NCBI GenBank assembly: GCA_028343315.1
Contig: JAOLYI010000006.1
Coordinates: 1-39,494 of the forward strand
DNA from: Candidatus Pelagibacter sp.
Lineage (GTDB): Bacteria > Pseudomonadota > Alphaproteobacteria > Pelagibacterales > Pelagibacteraceae
Direction of reading: 5' to 3'
Length of the DNA: 39,494 nucleotides
Position numbers and translations under genes: made by a program. This document shows positions 8,771-16,934 of the stretch, in pieces. How positions within the stretch are numbered: the stretch's first letter is position 1; each line of letters opens with the position of its first letter. Under the pieces are notes generated by a model. It saw nothing but the letters and a program-made list of their open reading frames with translations. It searched no databases and was not told the DNA's origin.

Positions 8771-9115
8771 ATGAAAAGTATAAGTTTAATTACAGGTTAC
8801 ATTTATTTAATAATTGGTATTTTTACGGGCATAGCATCAAATGGATTTTTAAAAACTACAGAAGGATTTACAAAATTAAATCCAACTATTTTTTGTGTAA
8901 CAAGTATTGTCATTTGTTTATTTTGTTTATCAAAAGCGATGACAATAATTCCTGTTGGCTTTACCTACGCAACGTACGGAGCTTTAACCATTACAGCTGT
9001 GACTTTATTTGGTATTTTTAAATATAATCAAACTCCAAATCTCTATGGAATAATAGGTTTAGTATTAATTATTGTTGGTGTTATACTTTTAAACCTTTAT
9101 GGCAAAGTAAAATAA
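8771..9115 (+). CDS. Small multidrug resistance (SMR)-fold membrane protein lacking the catalytic Glu
   Basis: The 114-residue protein has four hydrophobic helices and aligns end to end with EmrE. TEGFTKL matches EmrE SEGFTRL after helix 1, and IIPVGFTYATYGAL matches YIPTGIAYAIWSGV. EmrE Glu14, needed for proton and substrate binding, corresponds to Gly20 here (codon GGC). EmrE Trp63 corresponds to Tyr, while Tyr60 is kept. It is therefore unlikely to be an ordinary drug/proton antiporter. Possibilities include a glutamate-free SMR relative of the ArnE/ArnF lipid-flippase type or one half of a heterodimer. It starts on the base after the NDUFA9-like stop codon. Confidence 0.75.
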   Translation: MKSISLITGYIYLIIGIFTGIASNGFLKTTEGFTKLNPTIFCVTSIVICLFCLSKAMTIIPVGFTYATYGALTITAVTLFGIFKYNQTPNLYGIIGLVLIIVGVILLNLYGKVK

Positions 9116-9207
9116 AACCATAGGTAGAATTTTAAATTAACTACAGACTCCTCTTTATATATGTTTTGTGCTAGCATTTTATTTTAATGAAAATTGGGGG
9201 AATAATA

Positions 9208-10521
9208 ATGAAAACAATAAAAGCATTTATTTGCTCGATAGCACTTTTTGCAATGTTTGCAGGAACTGCTGCTCAAGCAAAAACAGAAATACAATGGTGG
9301 CACGCTTTTGGTGGAAGACTTGGTGAGTTACTTGATGAACAAGTAAACAAGTTTAACGCAAGCCAAGATAAGTACACTGTTGTTCACACAAGAAAAGGTA
9401 ACTATTCAGAAACTTTAAACGCTGGTATCGCTGCATTTAGAGCTAAACAACATCCAAACCTTCTTATGGTTTTCGAAGTTGGAACAGCAAGCTTAATGGC
9501 AGCAAAAGGAGCTTATGTTCCAATGCACCAACTTATGAAAGATGCTAAACAAAAATTCAATCCAAATGGTTTTGTATCGGCGGTAAGTGGTTATTACACT
9601 ACAACAGACGGTAAAATGTTATCTATGCCATATAACTCTTCAACACCGGTTCTTTGGGTTAATAAAGACTTAATGAAAAAAGCAGGTTTGGATCCAGAAA
9701 TGGATTTAAGTACTTGGAAACAAGTTGGAAACGCACTTGATGCCGCAAAAGCAAAAGGTATTGATATGCCTTTCTGTACTTGTTGGCACAGCTGGATTCA
9801 CCTTGAGAACTTTTCAGCCTATCACAATTTACCATTCGCAACTAAAGCTAATGGATTTGCTGGTTTAGATACTGAGTTAGCTTTCAACAGTCCAGTTCAC
9901 ATCAAACATATCCAAACTTTAGGTAAATGGGCACAAGAAGGTAAATTCAAATACATGGGAAGAAGAAACGAAGCTGGTAAAAATTTTAGAGGCGGAGAAT
10001 GTATGTTAATGACAGAATCTTCTGCAGGCTATGCTGGAATAAAAAAACAAGCTAAGTTTGAATTTGGTATTAGACACTTACCTTACTATGGAGCAACTGA
10101 AGCACCTCAAAACACAATCATTGGTGGTTCATCTTTATGGGCATTATCTGGAAAATCTAAAGAAGAGAACAAAGGTACTGCAGCATTTTTAGCTTTCTTA
10201 TCAAGAACCGATATCCAAGCTAAGTGGCACCAAGACACTGGTTATTTAGGTGTTACAACTGCAGCTGCTAAAGCAACTAAAAAATCAGGTTTCTACAAAT
10301 CAAATCCTGGAACTGATTTAGCTGGAGTTCAGATGATGAGAAATAAAGTTACGGAAAACTCTAAAGGCTTACGTCTTGGATCTTTTGATCAAATAAGAGG
10401 AATTATTGATGAAGAGATGGAAGGAGTTTACAACGGCAGTAAAACTGCTCAAGTAGCTTTAGATAGTGCTGTAAAAAGAGGTAATGTTCTTTTAAGAAGA
10501 TTTGAAAGAGCTAACAAATAA
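9208..10521 (+). CDS. ugpB: sn-Glycerol-3-phosphate ABC transporter, periplasmic binding protein
   Basis: The 437-residue protein is a family 1 extracellular solute-binding protein. A Sec signal peptide ends near AAQA, followed by the mature start KTEIQWWHAFGG, where the WWHA motif is typical of UgpB. EVGTASLMAAKGAYVPM and the central GKMLSMPYNSSTPVLWVNKD stretch also match UgpB. The start at 9208 is favoured over an ATG at 9187 because GGGGGA sits just upstream at the right distance and the signal peptide begins properly. It heads the ugpBAEC operon. A perfect hairpin follows the stop codon. Confidence 0.93.
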   Translation: MKTIKAFICSIALFAMFAGTAAQAKTEIQWWHAFGGRLGELLDEQVNKFNASQDKYTVVHTRKGNYSETLNAGIAAFRAKQHPNLLMVFEVGTASLMAAKGAYVPMHQLMKDAKQKFNPNGFVSAVSGYYTTTDGKMLSMPYNSSTPVLWVNKDLMKKAGLDPEMDLSTWKQVGNALDAAKAKGIDMPFCTCWHSWIHLENFSAYHNLPFATKANGFAGLDTELAFNSPVHIKHIQTLGKWAQEGKFKYMGRRNEAGKNFRGGECMLMTESSAGYAGIKKQAKFEFGIRHLPYYGATEAPQNTIIGGSSLWALSGKSKEENKGTAAFLAFLSRTDIQAKWHQDTGYLGVTTAAAKATKKSGFYKSNPGTDLAGVQMMRNKVTENSKGLRLGSFDQIRGIIDEEMEGVYNGSKTAQVALDSAVKRGNVLLRRFERANK

Positions 10522-10534
10522 ATCAATTTAAATT

Positions 10535-10554
10535 CTAGGGGCGAAAGCCCCTAG
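10535..10554 (+). promoter_or_regulatory. Intercistronic hairpin between ugpB and ugpA
   Basis: A perfect 8-bp stem, CTAGGGGC (10535-10542) with GCCCCTAG (10547-10554), closes a GAAA tetraloop. It stands out in such AT-rich DNA. There is no T-run after it, so it is not a standard terminator. Its place directly after the binding-protein gene suggests an mRNA 3'-end stabiliser or partial terminator that keeps ugpB message in excess of ugpAEC. That role is known for other binding-protein operons and is inferred here. Confidence 0.75.
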
Positions 10555-10566
10555 AGTAATCTTCAA

Positions 10567-11448
10567 ATGGAAAAAAGAGTTTTTTTTAAAGGCTGGAAGT
10601 TACCAGTGCTGTTAGTTGCACCTCAACTGCTTATTTCTTTTGTATTCTTTTTTTATCCCTCAGGACAAGCTATTTGGAACTCTTTATTTTTACCTGACCC
10701 ATTTGGATTAAAAACAGAATTTGTAGGCTTAGATAATTTTAGATTTTTATTATCTGATCCTTATTACTTAGCAAGTTTTAAGACAACGATGATTTTTTCA
10801 GTTGCTGTTTCTGTTTCCTCAATGGGTATAGGTCTCTACCTTGCGGCTCTTGCTGATAGGTTAATAAAAGGAGCTGGAGTTTATCAAACATTATTAATTT
10901 GGCCTTACGCAATAGCGCCGGCTATCGCAGGCGTACTATGGTTATTTTTATTTAATGGAAATATCGGTTTAGCCTCTTATTATCTTCAAGTTATGGGCTA
11001 TGACTGGAATCACGCACTAAAAGGAGACCAAGCTATGTTTTTAGTTATTCTAGCTTCTTCATGGGGAAGAATAAGCTATAACTTTTTATTTTTTTTAGCA
11101 GGACTACAAGCCATTCCAAAATCAATTATTGAAGCTGCAGCCATAGATGGAGCTAGTTTTTGGAAACGATTTGGATCCATTGTTTTACCTTTACTGTCTC
11201 CAATTACATTCTTTCTACTTGTAGTAAATATCGTTTACGCTTTCTTTGATACTTTTGGTGTTATTCATACAATTACTTCTGGAGGCCCCGAACAGTCAAC
11301 CACAATATTGGTTTATAAAGTATTTTCTGACGGTTTCGTTAGCCAAGACCTTGGATCTAGTGCAGCTCAATCTGTAATACTTTTAGTTTTAGTTGGAATT
11401 TTAACTGTCGTTCAATTTAAATATATTGAAAGAAAGGTACATTATTAA
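10567..11448 (+). CDS. ugpA: Glycerol-3-phosphate ABC transporter permease UgpA
   Basis: The 293-residue inner-membrane permease has about six transmembrane helices. The cytoplasmic EAA loop that contacts the ATPase is visible as IIEAAAIDGASFWKRFGSI. WNSLFLPDPFG and the later TSGGPEQSTTILVYKVF resemble UgpA/MalF-type permeases. It follows the ugpB hairpin and overlaps ugpE by one base (TAATG), which suggests translational coupling and 1:1 production of the permease pair. Confidence 0.92.
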   Translation: MEKRVFFKGWKLPVLLVAPQLLISFVFFFYPSGQAIWNSLFLPDPFGLKTEFVGLDNFRFLLSDPYYLASFKTTMIFSVAVSVSSMGIGLYLAALADRLIKGAGVYQTLLIWPYAIAPAIAGVLWLFLFNGNIGLASYYLQVMGYDWNHALKGDQAMFLVILASSWGRISYNFLFFLAGLQAIPKSIIEAAAIDGASFWKRFGSIVLPLLSPITFFLLVVNIVYAFFDTFGVIHTITSGGPEQSTTILVYKVFSDGFVSQDLGSSAAQSVILLVLVGILTVVQFKYIERKVHY

Positions 11449-12302
11449 TGGTTGAGAAAAAAAAATCAGGATATTGGCTTACACATCTAGGATTAATTCT
11501 TGGTGTATTATTTATTTTTTTCCCTGTTTGGTTAACATTTGTTGCATCTACAGTTACACAAGATGCAATAATTCAACCTCCTTTACCTCTTTTGCCTGGA
11601 TCCGAATTTTTTGAAAATTATGCTAATGCATTATTCAGAGGTGCTCCAGAAGGATATGGAGCAAAAGTTCCTGTAATGAAAATGATGATCAACTCTGCAA
11701 TTATGGCTATCGGAATAACAGTTGGAAAAATAGTCATTTCTTTATTGTCAGCATTCGCTTTTGTTTATTTTAGATTTCCGTTTAGAAATATTTGCTTTTG
11801 GTTAATCTTTATTACACTCATGCTGCCAGTAGAAGTAAGAATAGTACCTACTTACGAAGTTGTTGCAAATTTAAATTTATTAAATAGTTATACCGGATTA
11901 ATTTTCCCATTGATTGCCTCAGCAACAGCTACATTTTTATTTAGACAATTTTTTATGACAATCCCAGATGAAATGGTAGAAGCTGCTAGAATGGACGGGT
12001 GTAAACCGATGAGATTTTTTATAGATATATTAGTTCCAATAAGCAAAACTAATATTGCAGCATTATTTGTAATTTTATTTATTTTTGGCTGGAATCAATA
12101 TTTATGGCCTTTGTTAATGACAACTGATCCAGACATGAAAACGATAGTAATGGCAATTGATGCGATGATACCAACAGGAGATGATTTTGCTCATTGGCCA
12201 ACAATTATGGCAACTGCAATGTTGGCTATGGTTCCTCCTATCGTTGTGGTAATAAGTATGCAAAAGTTTTTTGTTAAAGGCCTACTAGAGAGTGATAAAT
12301 AA
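11448..12302 (+). CDS. ugpE: Glycerol-3-phosphate ABC transporter permease UgpE
   Basis: The 284-residue permease has about six hydrophobic helices and is the partner of UgpA. The EAA loop reads MVEAARMDGCKPMRFFIDI. The N-terminal extension before helix 1 is short, and the periplasmic loop carries ANALFRGAPEGYGAKVP, which resembles UgpE. Both ends overlap neighbouring genes by one base, with ugpA upstream and ugpC downstream. The mid-membrane segment LMLPVEVRIVPTYEVVANL is well conserved in carbohydrate-type (CUT1) permeases. Confidence 0.92.
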   Translation: MVEKKKSGYWLTHLGLILGVLFIFFPVWLTFVASTVTQDAIIQPPLPLLPGSEFFENYANALFRGAPEGYGAKVPVMKMMINSAIMAIGITVGKIVISLLSAFAFVYFRFPFRNICFWLIFITLMLPVEVRIVPTYEVVANLNLLNSYTGLIFPLIASATATFLFRQFFMTIPDEMVEAARMDGCKPMRFFIDILVPISKTNIAALFVILFIFGWNQYLWPLLMTTDPDMKTIVMAIDAMIPTGDDFAHWPTIMATAMLAMVPPIVVVISMQKFFVKGLLESDK

Positions 12303-13357
12303 TGTCTCAGATTAGTTTACAAAATTTAAAAAAATCATTTGGGGAAACCAAGGTCATTCATGATTTAAGTATCGATGTAAAAGATGGAGAACTTATCGTT
12401 ATTGTTGGCCCCTCAGGATGTGGAAAATCAACGTTGCTAAGAATGGTTGCAGGTTTAGAGGACGCTAATGAGGGAAATATATTAATTGATAATAAAAAAG
12501 TAAATGAACTTGAGCCTATGGAACGAAATATTGCCATGGTATTTCAGAATTATGCTCTTTATCCTCATATGACAGTTTTTGAAAATATGGCCTATGGATT
12601 AAAAATTGCAAAAATTCCAAAAGAAGAAATAAATTCTAGAGTTCAAAAAGCAGCGGACATCTTAGAACTTGAGGAGCTTTTAAATAGAAGACCTAACCAG
12701 TTGTCAGGAGGACAAAGACAAAGGGTTGCTATGGGAAGAGCTATCGTTAGAAACCCAGTTGCTTTTTTATTTGACGAACCATTATCAAATTTAGATGCAA
12801 AACTAAGAGTGCAAATGAGATTAGAGATTAAGAAGCTTCAAACACAATTAAAGACAACTTCTTTATATGTAACACATGACCAGGTAGAAGCTATGACATT
12901 GGCAGATAGAATGATCGTAATGAACGCAGGAAATGTTGAACATATTGGAACTCCTTTAGAGGTTTATACAAAACCTAAAACCTTATTTACAGCTCAATTT
13001 ATTGGAAGTCCGGCCATGAATATTTTGAAAGGAAATTGTCAAAATAAAAAATTAATATTTTCTAATGGCTCATCATTAAACATTAATACAAATTTTAAAG
13101 GTGAAGTTAATGTTGGAATGAGACCAGAAGATTTTAAAATAGACAACAATGGTTCAATCAATCTTAATGTGGAATTGGTAGAATTAATTGGCTCTAACAC
13201 TTTAATTCATGGAAAACTTTCGAAAAGTAATGAAATATTAGTAGCTAGCATTCCAGGTGTAATTAAAGAAAACTTAAAAGGAAAAGATTTAAATTTATCT
13301 TTTGATGAGTCAAAAATTCATTTATTCGATGTTAATTCAGATCAAAGGATTAATTAA
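12302..13357 (+). CDS. ugpC: Glycerol-3-phosphate ABC transporter ATP-binding protein
   Basis: The 351-residue ATPase energises UgpAE. Walker A is GPSGCGKST at about residues 36-44, the Q-loop lies in AMVFQNYALYPHM, the signature is LSGGQRQRVAMGRAI, and Walker B is VAFLFDEPLSNLDAK. The C-terminal part (about 235-351) is the TOBE/OB regulatory domain, including the typical VGMRPEDFK. The ATPase of E. coli is inhibited by phosphate, which would link transport to P status; that is family knowledge. It starts in a one-base overlap with ugpE and is followed at once by the phosphodiesterase gene. Confidence 0.94.
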   Translation: MSQISLQNLKKSFGETKVIHDLSIDVKDGELIVIVGPSGCGKSTLLRMVAGLEDANEGNILIDNKKVNELEPMERNIAMVFQNYALYPHMTVFENMAYGLKIAKIPKEEINSRVQKAADILELEELLNRRPNQLSGGQRQRVAMGRAIVRNPVAFLFDEPLSNLDAKLRVQMRLEIKKLQTQLKTTSLYVTHDQVEAMTLADRMIVMNAGNVEHIGTPLEVYTKPKTLFTAQFIGSPAMNILKGNCQNKKLIFSNGSSLNINTNFKGEVNVGMRPEDFKIDNNGSINLNVELVELIGSNTLIHGKLSKSNEILVASIPGVIKENLKGKDLNLSFDESKIHLFDVNSDQRIN

Positions 13358-14290
13358 TTGGAAAATTCTTTTTTGAATAAACCAAACTATATCAGAATTT
13401 ACGGACATCGAGGTGCCAGAGGCGATATTGTTGAAAATAGTATTGAAGGATTTAAATATACATTTAATTTAGGAATAAAAGCTATTGAATTTGATGTACT
13501 GATTAGCAAAGATAATATCCCAGTTCTTTTTCATGATTACACTCTAAATACCAATATGGTTAAAGACGAAAACGGAAATTGGATTGATAATTTTGATCTT
13601 AAAATTATAGATTTAACTTATGATCAAATTTCTAATTTTAGTATTGAGTCTTTGAAGCCTGGAAGCGGTTATTCAGATCGTTTTAAAAATCAAAAATCTG
13701 TTGAAGGAGCCAAGATTCCAAAATTAATTGATTTGTTTAAACTTGCAAATAAGGAAAATTATAAAGATGTTTTTTTAAATTTAGAGGTAAAATCTAATCC
13801 GAATTTAAATGATGTAACTCCAGAACCAAAAGAAATGGTTGCTACAATCTTGAAAGATATAAAAGATTATAATCTTGAAGACAGAATTTTAGTCACTTCT
13901 TTTGATTGGAGAATTCTTTATGAATTAAAAAAACAAAATCCTAATGTGCTTAGAGGCTTTTTAACATTGCAACAAAATCTCGGCTCAACAAAGAAAAATA
14001 TTTATGAAAACTCACCATGGATAAATAAAACATTTTCATTGGAAGAATTATTTCTTTTACCTAATATAATTAAATCAATTGAAGGACATGTTTGGAGTGC
14101 ATTTTATCGTGATATTACAAAACAAAATATAGAATTAGCGCACAAACACGGTCTTGCTGTTAATGTTTGGACTGTAAATAGAGAGCAAGATATCATTCGC
14201 ATGATTGAGTACGGTGTCGATGGAATAATAACTGACTATCCAAAAAAAGTTCAAGAAATTTGTAAATCTAAAAATATTTCCTGGTTTTAA
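13358..14290 (+). CDS. ugpQ: Glycerophosphodiester phosphodiesterase
   Basis: The 310-residue protein has a GDPD TIM-barrel fold. The active-site signature IYGHRGARGD..ENS is at about residues 14-26, followed by EFDVLISKDNIPVLFHDYTL with the metal-binding Glu, Asp and catalytic His. The end VWTVNREQDIIRMIEYGVDGIITDYP is also typical. It hydrolyses glycerophosphodiesters to glycerol-3-phosphate and an alcohol. There is no signal peptide, so it acts in the cytoplasm like UgpQ. The start codon is TTG at 13358, directly after the ugpC stop. It completes a phospholipid-headgroup scavenging operon. Confidence 0.92.
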   Translation: MENSFLNKPNYIRIYGHRGARGDIVENSIEGFKYTFNLGIKAIEFDVLISKDNIPVLFHDYTLNTNMVKDENGNWIDNFDLKIIDLTYDQISNFSIESLKPGSGYSDRFKNQKSVEGAKIPKLIDLFKLANKENYKDVFLNLEVKSNPNLNDVTPEPKEMVATILKDIKDYNLEDRILVTSFDWRILYELKKQNPNVLRGFLTLQQNLGSTKKNIYENSPWINKTFSLEELFLLPNIIKSIEGHVWSAFYRDITKQNIELAHKHGLAVNVWTVNREQDIIRMIEYGVDGIITDYPKKVQEICKSKNISWF

Positions 14291-14334
14291 TCTCCAAGAC
14301 TTGATTTTTTTTTAATCTTATTATAAATACTCTC

Positions 14335-14472
14335 ATGGCAAAAAAAAAATATAATAGAAATTGGTTAGAAAGAAAACTAGATGAATATAACCATACAATG
14401 GAGTTAATTAGAACAATCTTGCCATTTATAATCCTTTTATTACAAGTTTATATTCTTACAAAGCTTGTCTAA
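14335..14472 (+). CDS. Small single-pass membrane protein (45 residues), unknown
   Basis: An intact 45-codon frame, ATG to TAA, encodes a basic N-terminus (MAKKKYNRNWLERKLDEYNH) followed by one hydrophobic helix (about residues 25-43, ending YILTKLV). It fills most of the space between ugpQ and the next small gene, which in such compact DNA argues that it is real. A TATAAAT-like element lies just upstream. I do not recognise the family. Inference: an inner-membrane micropeptide, possibly an accessory subunit. It could also be a chance frame. Confidence 0.55.
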   Translation: MAKKKYNRNWLERKLDEYNHTMELIRTILPFIILLLQVYILTKLV

Positions 14473-14517
14473 AAAAATTTAATTTAACACTTTCAAATAA
14501 TTTAAGTATAATGACGT

Positions 14518-14781
14518 ATGGAAATTATCCTTTATGGAGTTATTGCTGCAATTATGGGAACTGTTTTATTCCTAACATTTAAAGCTATTGGTAGAGGCAT
14601 GGATGCTAGAGGTGAGCTTAAAAGAGACGGTACTTTAGATAAAAATAAAGAGGATCCTTATACATTTAAAAGTGTTGAGGATGATGAAAATGATAAGATC
14701 CTTGAGAAATTGAAAGATAAAGATTTATCTCCCGAAGATCTCAAGAACCTTTACGACGAAATCAAAAGGAAAAAAAATTAA
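14518..14781 (+). CDS. Small membrane-anchored protein (87 residues), unknown
   Basis: The protein has one N-terminal transmembrane helix (about residues 3-23) and a charged soluble tail. The last 30 residues, including EKLKDKDLSPEDLKNLYDEI, look like a short helical pair similar in flavour to SHOCT-type C-terminal domains. I do not identify the family with confidence. Its stop codon shares the palindrome TTAA (14778-14781) with the stop of the convergent PiT-like gene. Upstream sequence TTTAAGTATAATGACG holds a TATAAT box very close to the ATG, so a short or leaderless mRNA is possible. Confidence 0.7.
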   Translation: MEIILYGVIAAIMGTVLFLTFKAIGRGMDARGELKRDGTLDKNKEDPYTFKSVEDDENDKILEKLKDKDLSPEDLKNLYDEIKRKKN

Positions 14782-15746
14782 TACAATCCTTTTGGTATTA
14801 TAAAGTAGTGAATTGCTAACACTATTGCCACCGAAACACTTAAACCAAATATCATTTTCACAAAGTCTTTTCCAATAAGTGGAAATACATATTTAAATTT
14901 ATAGTCTTTGTTCATAGTAGAAATAGCTAATTCTCTTCCACACAACAGTCCAACAAATACCCATGTTGTTGACATTGGAAGATCATTCAATTCCTTAAAG
15001 TAATAAAGCACTGCTGCATATATTACGTTAATAATTGTTGCTGATCGCGCATATCTGGTTCCAGTTTTTTCTAAGACTACTTGATGAATTGGACCACCTT
15101 TAATGTAGAAGATGTAAAAAAGGAGAACGGTAAAATACGCTAATACAATTAAAAGTAATGAAAAATCTAATTGTCTAGGTAAGTACACAGCAATGTTTGC
15201 AACATCATGTGATAACCAAACCCACCATAACCAACCTGATGACACCCAAACAGAATTACGCCAAAATGCGATCCATTTATCACCTTTAACTTCATCTAAT
15301 TTTTCGTTAATAAATTTAGAAACTGCTATCCAACAGAAATAAGCAACAGTTGCCGCTATACCATATCCCACAATACTTTTTACAAGCATTTTCTCTAAAA
15401 CTATTGTTGATGCAAATGCTGATAAAACTAAAAAGGTTGTAGATACTGGAATACCAATTCTCGTAAGCAGCAATAGAATTGCCGGAGCAACCGCATGATA
15501 CCATTGTATTTCTTGAAAAGGAATTCTTGTTAATCTTCCATAAGAAATGTCCCCATCATAACTGTACCAACCCCAAGTTATGGCAAAAATCATTACTAAT
15601 GAGGCAGCACTTGCGAGCGTGTACCATTTGAACCATTTTTGCTTTGAAGCAATAAATGTTCCCAGTGTTTGAATAGAGTCGTTAGCAATTACACTGTAAC
15701 CTGCTAAACCGAACCCTACAATTGTATAAAAAAGAGTTAAAGTCAT
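14778..15746 (-). CDS. PiT-like inorganic phosphate permease (divergent)
   Basis: The 322-residue protein is strongly hydrophobic with about ten membrane segments. It shows the inverted-repeat signature of PiT/PNaS phosphate permeases. The first half has VIANDSIQTLGTF and GIPVSTTF. The second half has LSHDVANIAVYLPR and DLPMSTTW. In PiT proteins the paired ND...GT and P-[VM]-S-T motifs form the phosphate site. Overall similarity to typical PiT proteins such as PitA is low, so substrate is inferred from motifs and from location between the ugp operon and phoR-pst-phoUB. A sulfate or other oxyanion carrier is the main alternative. Confidence 0.65.
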   Translation of the reverse strand: MTLTLFYTIVGFGLAGYSVIANDSIQTLGTFIASKQKWFKWYTLASAASLVMIFAITWGWYSYDGDISYGRLTRIPFQEIQWYHAVAPAILLLLTRIGIPVSTTFLVLSAFASTIVLEKMLVKSIVGYGIAATVAYFCWIAVSKFINEKLDEVKGDKWIAFWRNSVWVSSGWLWWVWLSHDVANIAVYLPRQLDFSLLLIVLAYFTVLLFYIFYIKGGPIHQVVLEKTGTRYARSATIINVIYAAVLYYFKELNDLPMSTTWVFVGLLCGRELAISTMNKDYKFKYVFPLIGKDFVKMIFGLSVSVAIVLAIHYFIIPKGLY

Positions 15747-15867
15747 TTATTATACAAGCTATTATATTTTTTAATACAAACATCAAATTAATAATTTTGT
15801 AATATACTACCTAGAGTTTTAATAATTTATTTTCTATACTGGGTTATAAAAATTTTATGTAAAAACC

Positions 15868-16911
15868 ATGGATAACTTTTCAGGGATACAATTTCAGGAA
15901 CTTAAATTTCTTAATGAACTTTTAGATCAAGTCATAATTTTAGACCAAAAAAAAAACATTTGCTGTTCTAATATTAGTGCTCAAAAAAGATTTGGATCTG
16001 ATTTGGAAGGTAAAAATATTTCTAGTGTGGTTCGAGACCATAAACTCATTGAAGCAATTGATAAAGCCGTCAAGACTAATCAAACTAACATTGTAGACAT
16101 AGAAACTAAATTGCCAAATTTTCAATATTATAAAATTAGTGTAATACCCGGACCATCAAAAATATGCAATCAAGAAAATTCCGTAATAATTTTTTTTAAA
16201 GATTTGACAGATATCATCAAAGTTCAAAAATTAAAGTCTGATTTTGTTGCAAACGTCTCCCATGAACTTAGAACACCACTACAAAGTATAAAACTTGGAT
16301 TAGAAACTATAAATAATGGACACGCAGCTGGCGACGCTGAAAGTCAAAAAAAAATTCTACCGTTAGTGCTACAGCAAACAACAAGAATGGAAAATATTGT
16401 TAACGATCTTTTGTCTTTATCTCGAATTGAATTACAAGAACACATAAGGCCTAACGATAAAATCGATATCAATGAAATAATTTCACATTCAGTAGATCTG
16501 CATCAAGAGATCTTAAAAAAGAACAATATTATTTGCAACATTGATAAGAAAACAAAAGACCCAATAATTAATGGTGATAGAAATCGTTTAATAGAGGTAT
16601 TTAATAACCTTATTGACAATGCAATTAAATATAGTGAAAAAAATAAAAGAATAACTATCACAACAAGATCAGATGATAAAAATTTGATAGCTATAGTCAA
16701 AGATGAAGGAATAGGCATTTCAAGAAAAAACATACCTCAGATTACTGAAAGATTTTTTAGAGCAAATCCTGCTAAAAGTAAGGAAGTTGGTGGTACTGGG
16801 CTTGGTTTAGCTATCGTTAAACATATTGTGAATCAACACCGTGCAGAGATGAATATTTCTAGCGAAGAAAATAAAGGAACTACAATTTCTATAAATTTCC
16901 CTAAAAGCTGA
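15868..16911 (+). CDS. phoR: Phosphate-regulon sensor histidine kinase without membrane segments
   Basis: The 347-residue kinase has a PAS-like domain (about residues 15-110), a HisKA domain with H132 in VANVSHELRTPLQ, and an HATPase domain with N-box NLIDNAIKYS, G1 DEGIGI, F-box RFFRAN and G2 GGTGLGLAIV. Sequence and position next to pstS mark it as PhoR, which phosphorylates PhoB when phosphate is scarce. Unlike E. coli PhoR, it has no transmembrane helices. An in-frame TAA at 15847-15849, with no start between it and the ATG, rules out a longer N-terminus. It must therefore reach the PstSCAB-PhoU complex from the cytoplasm. Confidence 0.88.
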   Translation: MDNFSGIQFQELKFLNELLDQVIILDQKKNICCSNISAQKRFGSDLEGKNISSVVRDHKLIEAIDKAVKTNQTNIVDIETKLPNFQYYKISVIPGPSKICNQENSVIIFFKDLTDIIKVQKLKSDFVANVSHELRTPLQSIKLGLETINNGHAAGDAESQKKILPLVLQQTTRMENIVNDLLSLSRIELQEHIRPNDKIDINEIISHSVDLHQEILKKNNIICNIDKKTKDPIINGDRNRLIEVFNNLIDNAIKYSEKNKRITITTRSDDKNLIAIVKDEGIGISRKNIPQITERFFRANPAKSKEVGGTGLGLAIVKHIVNQHRAEMNISSEENKGTTISINFPKS

Positions 16912-16934
16912 TTAATTCAACCATAAAGTTAGCT

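Noticed and set aside
12302..13357. Maltose or other sugar importer ATPase (MalK-type) instead of UgpC
   Set aside because: The ATPase alone could be either, but ugpB, ugpA, ugpE and a glycerophosphodiesterase flank it in one operon.
14291..14322. Terminator after ugpQ
   Set aside because: There is a T-run, but the only inverted repeat (CAAG-A-CTTG) has a one-base loop and cannot form a useful stem.
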